In this document: positions 58,013 through 64,000 of the stretch, piece after piece
How the letters are laid out: each line of letters begins with the position of its first letter
Position numbering within the stretch: position 1 is the first letter of the stretch
Origin: Anaspis maculata
Lineage: Eukaryota; Arthropoda; Insecta; Coleoptera; Scraptiidae
NCBI GenBank assembly: GCA_949128115.1
Contig: OX421964.1
Coordinates: 44,556,601 to 44,620,600, forward strand
Reading direction: 5' to 3'
DNA: 64,000 nt
The notes under the pieces: generated by a model
Databases searched by the model: none
What the model was told of the DNA's origin: nothing
The model's input: the letters and a program-made list of their open reading frames with translations, nothing else
Program-made: the position numbers and the translations under genes

Positions 58013-60574
58013 GCAGCTCCTTGGATCCGGGACACGACGTCGTTGATCCTCTTGACCACTTCCACTTTGACACCACACCAGGCTTCTACGTCGTTCCAGC
58101 AGTTAGCCTAGCAAAACCTCTTGCAAACCTCTGCCAACGTGTTGTTGACTCCAAGATGTCCTTCGGTAGGGCGATCATATACCTTTCTCAAGACCCCCCA
58201 AGACCTCATGACCATGTGAAATGATCTTTTAATTTTTGGTGAGTGATGGTTACTTACCAAACCTATGGATTGTGCAAGAGTTCCCTGATTCCCAACTTCT
58301 CCACCTAAATCATAATTATTTCATGAAGATAATGTGGCATACATAGAATATAATGGACACGTTACGGGTTAACGAATTATATTTTACAATTTTGCGAGCA
58401 ATATGTTGCAATCAATAAAATTTTCTGTTTGAGTTGGCTTTGCTGTTGAAATATTTAGCTCGTTAACCAATCCAGTGGCTCCAATTGTCCACATTTTGCT
58501 GCCAAGCGACCCTGTAAATGGAAATTTTGTTGCTCGCTAGGTATTGCCACAGATTGCCAACAACGACAACACTACCACTACTTACTTCAAATTTGAAGGC
58601 AAATATGAATACTTAAGTAAAATGCTTAGTTTTGGAGATAGTCATTATACTCTTGGTGAAAATATTATGTTGTGAACAATAACCCTTTTCCGAGCCCTAC
58701 ATGAAATTCAGAGAGAGATTGTGAAAAATATTTTCTTTTAGAACAAATCCGAGAACCAATCTGTGCCCTCGCCCCCCGAGCCCTTATTGCTCTTATTTCA
58801 ATATTTCTCATTTTTCTCAACATGCCTCTGACAGCCAAAGTCCCGCCATTCTGGGTCGATGGTCCATCCCTGTGGCGCAGTGATGCAAATCTACAATATT
58901 GTGATTGGGACTTGAAAATGAGCAGTTGGTTCAGTGAGCAAATGTTGTTAAAGACATTTGAAGTCTGAAACAAAGAAGTTGTCAAAGCAAATTAATTGTT
59001 ATTCCCCATGGATTATCCGCCAGAAATTACTTTCGGCCAATACTTTCCGCGGGCTCATCGCGCGCTTTGTTCTCGCCATAAATCCGATATTGATTGGGAA
59101 GAACAAGTGTTTAGCCTTTTTAATTAACAATATTGGAAAAAGTAATTAGAATCGAATCGGGGAGCTTCAGCCTGTGGCAGCCCAGAGAGCTGATGGTGTT
59201 GTGTGTGTGTGTGTCTGTGTGGTGTGTGTGCGTTTGTCCCTCTGGCTGGCTGATACGTATCAAATCTCGGAATGAAGGAAAGGGAAAGCGGATCGGGATA
59301 TAGCTATAGCTGGTCCGCGAGCTCATGAATATGTATCGGGCGATACATGTGGCCGGGCCGCGTGTGGGTGAGTCAGCCCAGCCTGGCCCCCATCTGGAAC
59401 CCCGGAATCCTACCCGGACTATCGATATGATGGATTCGAGGGTGAAACCCTGACGGGCTACCGAAACGAAATTCCTGCTCTGTTTGACAAGCTTAAAGCA
59501 CGTCTGACGCTTCCATTACAACATCGGTCGCTCTGTGGTCGTACATTACCGTATTCTGCTGCCAAATTCTGATTTTCAGTTTCCACCCACCGTGGATCAT
59601 GTACGATCCAAAATACTTTGCTTGGCAATCGGCATTTTCGACTGCTTCTCAAATCGTCCGCGCTTGTCAGAAGAGGTATTATCCCGTGAGTTTTCAGCGT
59701 ATTCTCCATCACTTCACCACCACCCCCATCGCTATTGCATCCGCTTTGTTCGTGTCTCCGTTCGTCAGTCTGTCCGTCCGTTATTGCGACTAGATGTTTC
59801 AGGGTTTTGATTTTTCCATTGATAGATACCTGCCCGAAGCAAGTTTAGGCCGTGTTGCAATCTTATGATTCGCGGCCAACATTATATTAAAGCGCCCCGG
59901 AACAACTTGATATTTCATCTTCTTTCTTTCCACCCTCGCACGCTTTTGAAACTGAGGGGCAACATGTTCATATCAAATTTGCTTTCTTGAACTTTTCTAG
60001 CCCCCAAAACTAAAACTGAAGCCCTGGGTATGCACACGGGAAGTTTCCGTGAAGCCTGAAAATTTTTGGGGGTTTAGAATTTTTGAATTTGAGGCGCTAT
60101 GATTTCGGAAATTCTTATTGGGAGATCATTATCCTCACCATGTCAAAATTTTACGCTAATTAGATCGACAGTTTTTTGAAAAACGGTTCTTGTCTTTCAA
60201 AAATCGACGAACCATGAATGGATATTATAAAGTTTATTTCAATACTATTCGAAGCTTCTTTCGTTCTTGTTTACGTCCAGATAATTGGAACTAGGAAGAG
60301 GTCTGCCAGAGAAACAACACCAAGAAGCGGGATAGAAGAAGGACTGAGCTCTCATCAAGTTCCAGTAAAAGAAAGCATAATTCAGAACAACAGGCTTATG
60401 AAGAAATCAATGAGAAAACATACGAGTGTGCTCTCTGCACCCTGTATATTATGGTGGATAATCTTATGTTGAGAGGTGTATGCGAACTTGGCCATTTTCA
60501 AACGAGAACTTTATTACAGGGAAGTGAACAAACCTATTTCAGTGCCGTTGTCAGTTCCAGTTAATTATTGATAA
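58013..60574. other. Unassigned DNA, partly single-copy-looking
   Basis: GC-richer around 59160-59470. A GT-rich microsatellite lies at 59196-59234. No coding domain found. A CACCCTGTATATTATGG at about 60438-60454 is another TACAGGGTG-type end. Confidence 0.35.
59196..59234. repeat. (GT)n microsatellite, interrupted
   Basis: Runs of GT with CTGT and GGTG interruptions. Confidence 0.85.
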
Positions 60575-60578
60575 TTAA

Positions 60579-61079
60579 AGGAGACCACAACACAAATTAC
60601 AAGTTGGTCTCAGATGAACGAGTTGAAAAAACTAGAACGATTGCATAGGGTTTTGTAAATTTACTTATCTCGTGGCGACCGCTGCGGTTATAATTAGGAA
60701 CGACATTGACGTCAGAAGGGCAAATTTTCACGGGCTACCTATAGCTACCCACAGACATACCTGTACCTGATTCCGTTGCCGATGAGACGACGACGGTTTC
60801 AAGCCTGCCACAATTATTACAGATTGTTTGAAAACACTGACGTTTGTCAAAACGACAATAGCAATATCAAGACCATGGGAACGTGATAGGTGAAAATCGG
60901 AGGTGAAAATCTGGGTGAAAACATCTTCCCAAGTGACGTCACGATAATATTTTTAAAATTTTATATCTGTTGATCGGACTCGTCTAGAAAACTTGGATTT
61001 GTTCCGTATACTCCTAATCTACCTTCCCCATGAGTTAGTCAAATAAAATATAGACTCGATTTTTGTGTTGTGGTCTCCT
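60579..61079. mobile_element. TTAA-flanked MITE, copy 2 (501 bp, inverse orientation to copy 1)
   Basis: Ends AGGAGACCACAACACAAA on both sides, with TTAA outside (60575-60578, 61080-61083). The interior is the reverse complement of copy 1, including TTCTAGACGAGTCCGATC, CCATGGTCTTGATATTGC and CGTCGTCTCATCGG blocks. The two copies differ by scattered substitutions and small indels. Confidence 0.84.
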
Positions 61080-61083
61080 TTAA

Positions 61084-63185
61084 TAAATAATAATTGTGGT
61101 TATGTGACTCACTGACACCTGACCTGACAGCCGACGCGACGCTGCTAAAAGGCAAGGCATTAACTTATCAAATTCACTTTTCTTCATTCGAAGCTACGAT
61201 CAACAGTGCCGCCCATCAATACTGGTTGAGCAATGTTTATTATTCATTCTTCAAATGTTCGCACATACTAAGCATAGGTGTAACTGTTTCTCTGTCTGAG
61301 TACTTATTTTTCCAATGTCGGGATCTTCTTATATTGTAGTAAACTGGAGATCGGAAACACTAAATTAACTTTTTCCTGCACTAATCCTCCATATTGAGAA
61401 GCAGGGTAAAGAGACAATACCGAAACCCAACCAACGTTGATTGCATTAACTTTTTCATAGTCATAAGCTAATTGAAAAAGCTTCCAAATTCCCAAGCAGC
61501 AACTTCTTGCCGGTTTCTTGTGGGAACCACCGGCGTCCGTCCATAAGACACGTCAAAGACTAATTAAAACCCACGCCACGTGGAACCTTCGTCTGGCCCA
61601 ATAATAATTCGGCTATATACCGAAGCGCCCAAGTAGTTTTTCTGGCCTCCGGTGTCGAAGTGATCGCTTGCTGCTATTGTATAACGGCACATTGCGCTTT
61701 GTAATTCATAGTTTTTTTTTTGCAGGATTCGTCTGACGGTCAGTCTGCGAAGGACCGAGTGGACGGCGGACGGACACCAACCAGTCAATAGTGATGAGAG
61801 ATGCAGATAGCGGTTTTCGTGGCTGCGGGACTGTTTTATGAGGACCACATCCAGCGCCGATCGGAGACCACTTTTTTGCGACTCCGACTATCGACTTTGC
61901 TTCTACTTCTTCTCGGGTCTGCTTGTTCAAGTTAACGACAATGGTCCTGCTGCTGCGGGCAGGCAGCTCAGCTACTGGGAGAGGCCCTCCATGTCCATGT
62001 GACCGGAATATACAATGCATGGGAACGCATCTTTACTATTGTTAATTCATGTATGAACGACAGTTGCTTTTTTATGTCAGCGACCAACGACGGCGATGCG
62101 ATGCATGATGTGGAAAACAATACGACCAGTTGTTGGCCGAGAGCGGCAAGCAGGCTTCGGCTCCATAAGCAGCCATCGGGCTTCGAAAAATGAAGAACTA
62201 TCAGTGACTAATTGCATCGCATCAATTATCCATCATTAACATTAAAGTGCAGTTCTTCAGTCAGTGGCGTAGGATTTATTGTATAAAGTTTCCTAACATG
62301 TCTCCTGTTCATCCTTTTCGATAAACGAACAAGGAAGCGCTTCCTTGCAGCGCCAGCGGCTCATTTTTGCGGAATGATAAACGTGATGACGCGGTGACGC
62401 CTGTCGTTTGAGAAATTGAATATTTGTTAAATTATTCAAGACAAAACATGATTGTCATGACTTGGTGGCATACAATGACTAAATCCTGTCTGCTTATTTT
62501 TAAAGTAAAAAATCATCAAAGACCTTGTGGAGAGTTCTGACTTGAACCATAAATGGTTCTTCAAAAAATGTCGGTCACTTCTGGCATTTTACTTTTCCGG
62601 TCCCTACTAATGAAAGAGGAAGTATTTTGAAGGCGAAAGCGCTGATAATTTCTTTCGAGATGAATACGGAAATATCTCGGGAAATATGCATTTTCCTAAT
62701 ACCACTCACGAAAACATTACTTTCTGTAGGGTATAGTAGACGCGAAACTTGCCAATTGCAACATTAAAATCAAAAGTAAATCTGAACAAAACATCTAAAA
62801 ATCCCTAGCAACTGTCAATGTCGAGCAGCGTTGCCGATTGTTGTGAAACTTCTCAAAATTAGTGAAACTTCATCTGGTTTTCGGTAATTTCATTTAATTT
62901 ACATGAAAATTGAAAAGTGGCAACTCAACATTCGAAAATATACATCAGAAAATAGAATATCAGTAAGTAGTATTGGTAAGTCATGCCTTCTGACATAAGT
63001 ATTTCAATATTTCGATCGTCAATTAGCAGACGTCGGACAGGAAAAATAGGTCGGTCGAAGGAGAAATAGTGTAAACAACTTACACGAAAGTGTCTTTTCG
63101 TGCATGTGTGTGATTACTGCACTCGCTGGCGCTCGTGCGCAATTTTTCACACTCATGCGAAAAGTATTGCTTGTTATGTAATATA
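61084..63185. other. Unassigned DNA
   Basis: About 61490-62230 is GC-richer and single-copy-looking; a minus-strand frame of 104 codons (61706-62020) has no recognisable domain. A lone CAGTGGCGTAGGAT at about 62263 recalls hAT-type ends without a partner. AT-rich elsewhere. Confidence 0.35.
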
Positions 63186-63189
63186 CTAT

Positions 63190-63305
63190 TTCAAGTCCGC
63201 CAAGACTATTGAGACTATTTCCAGAATGTACGTCCGTCTATGAGTGGGTTTGTTGCGTGTATGGGTCTGGTCTGTAATCTTTTACGATAGCTGCCAAATC
63301 GTTCA
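63190..63305 (-). repeat. Family C tail fragment
   Basis: Minus-strand match to the tail of copy 2 (block with CCAGAATGTACGTCCGTCTA and ACGATAGCTGCCAAATCG). It truncates the LINE reverse-transcriptase fragment on its C-terminal side. Confidence 0.55.
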
Positions 63306-64000
63306 TTATAGTGTCGAGATCATTCTGGGGCAGCCCGCGGTCAAGTGTGGTATCAATCCTGCGGAAAATCCTAACATCGTCGGCAAATAACAGAACTTCA
63401 CTCCTCAGATCTCTCACTATATCGTCAATGAGCAAGAGGAAGAGTAGTGGGGCCAAATTACTACCCTGTGGGACCCCACAGGTGGCAGTGTAGGAGAAGG
63501 ATCGGCGACGCATGTATTCAACATATTGCGATCTGTGGGAAAGGTAGCTCCCTATAAGGTCCATGAGGCTCTCGCTGAAACCAAAGTGGGTGCTTTTTAT
63601 TTAAAACACTTTGTGTCGGTTTGTGTCAGCTTGTGTTAGCTTGTGTCGATGACACAAAGAAACACAAATCAAATGGAACGCATTTGAGTCGATTTGTGTC
63701 GATTTGTGTCGACACAAGTCGACTTGTGTCGGTAAATGGAAAACGCCCAGTAGATTGTAGATTAGAGGTGGTCGTTTGGTCTCGGAGGATCCTTTCTGCA
63801 CTGCGACCTGTAAGATCTTTTGTGCGTGAAAACGCCCAGTAAACCTGTTTTGAAAGAAGCACGCGATGATAAACCTTATCAAACGCCTTGGCGAAATCCA
63901 TGTAAATTGCATCGGTTTGGCTGATGAGATGCGTGATATGCGCCAGATTGGTCACAGTTGAGCGTTTCTGCATGAATCCATGTTGACTCGTGATTATGAT
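63306..64000 (-). pseudogene. LINE reverse transcriptase fragment (jockey/CR1-like), runs off the window
   Basis: Minus-strand non-LTR reverse transcriptase in two pieces. The N-terminal piece (64000 to about 63842) reads QHGFMQKRSTVTNLAHITHL, DAIYMDFAKAFDKVYHRVLL, with the first catalytic Asp in YMDFAKAFD. After an insertion, the C-terminal piece (about 63598-63306) reads THFGFSESLMDLIGSYLSHR, TCGVPQGSNLAPLLFLLLID and VLLFADDVRIF, with the FADD catalytic box. Motifs and spacing are typical of the jockey/CR1 type. The fragment is cut by a repeat block at about 63600-63841 and truncated by family C at 63305. It is inactive here. The 5' end lies outside the window. Confidence 0.88.
63599..63841. 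repeat. TTTGTGTCGR tandem/palindromic block inserted in the LINE
   Basis: About ten degenerate 10-bp units (TTTGTGTCGG, CTTGTGTTAG, ATTTGTGTCG) at 63607-63733 include self-complementary spots such as GTGTCGACACAAGTCGACTT. The 14-bp direct repeat GAAAACGCCCAGTA lies at 63739-63752 and 63828-63841, with 75 bp between the copies. Confidence 0.7.

Noticed and set aside
61706..62020. 104-codon minus-strand frame as a gene
   Set aside because: No domain, overlapping frames of similar length, and composition typical of chance frames in GC-richer DNA.
62260..62280. hAT end (CAGTGGCGTAGGAT)
   Set aside because: No matching inverted end or 8-bp duplication within reach.

Overview
This looks like repeat-choked, non-genic nuclear DNA of an invertebrate, most likely an arthropod and probably an insect. 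The evidence is the element set: a BEL/Pao LTR retrotransposon with a tyrosine-tRNA-like primer site, a Tc1-type transposon, jockey/CR1-type LINE pieces, tRNA-derived SINEs, hAT-like and TTAA-flanked non-autonomous elements, and many long foldback (inverted-repeat) elements. There are no bacterial operons, ribosome binding sites, rRNA, CRISPR arrays or convincing intact tRNA genes. No complete host protein gene was found; only two short weak exon candidates (23176-23355 and 25011-25208) are offered. The species cannot be named from the sequence.

Layout. 1-1.4 kb: decayed non-LTR retroelement pol (+). 1.4-6.0 kb: unassigned DNA with a GC-rich patch at 3.8-4.4 kb. 6.06-6.40 kb: complete SINE with a 10-bp target duplication. 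6.79-7.85 kb: TA-flanked foldback. 7.86-9.42 kb: dead Tc1-like transposon carrying a small MITE. 11.4-15.1 kb: compound foldback enclosing a second foldback and a copy of a noncoding repeat called here family C. 15.49-23.14 kb: a nest of at least five elements, with most insertion order readable from target duplications. 23.95-24.89 kb: hAT-like element with a perfect 8-bp duplication. 27.2-37.3 kb: further foldbacks and MITEs, a 190-bp tandem repeat and a family C copy. 38.8-39.3 kb and 60.6-61.1 kb: two copies of one TTAA-flanked MITE. 40.29-47.79 kb: a young BEL/Pao element on the minus strand, with near-identical 969/970-bp LTRs, a 5-bp duplication and one in-frame stop between RNase H and integrase. 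48.0-48.3 kb: a LINE C-terminal scrap. 50.8-58.0 kb: family C copies interrupted by a 2.2-kb foldback, a second SINE-like insert and another foldback. 63.2-64.0 kb: LINE reverse-transcriptase fragment (-) broken by a TGTGTCG-type repeat block.

The main theme is inverted repeats. About ten foldbacks of 0.6-3.7 kb, plus the composite 7.65-kb nest, could each fold into a long hairpin if transcribed. The least familiar family is 'A' (17289-18817, and 19801-22909 inverted): ends CCCAAGTARCA, apparent 2-bp target duplications, and dozens of short ACGT-centred palindromes. All calls come from reading the sequence by eye; identities are visual estimates and no database was searched.
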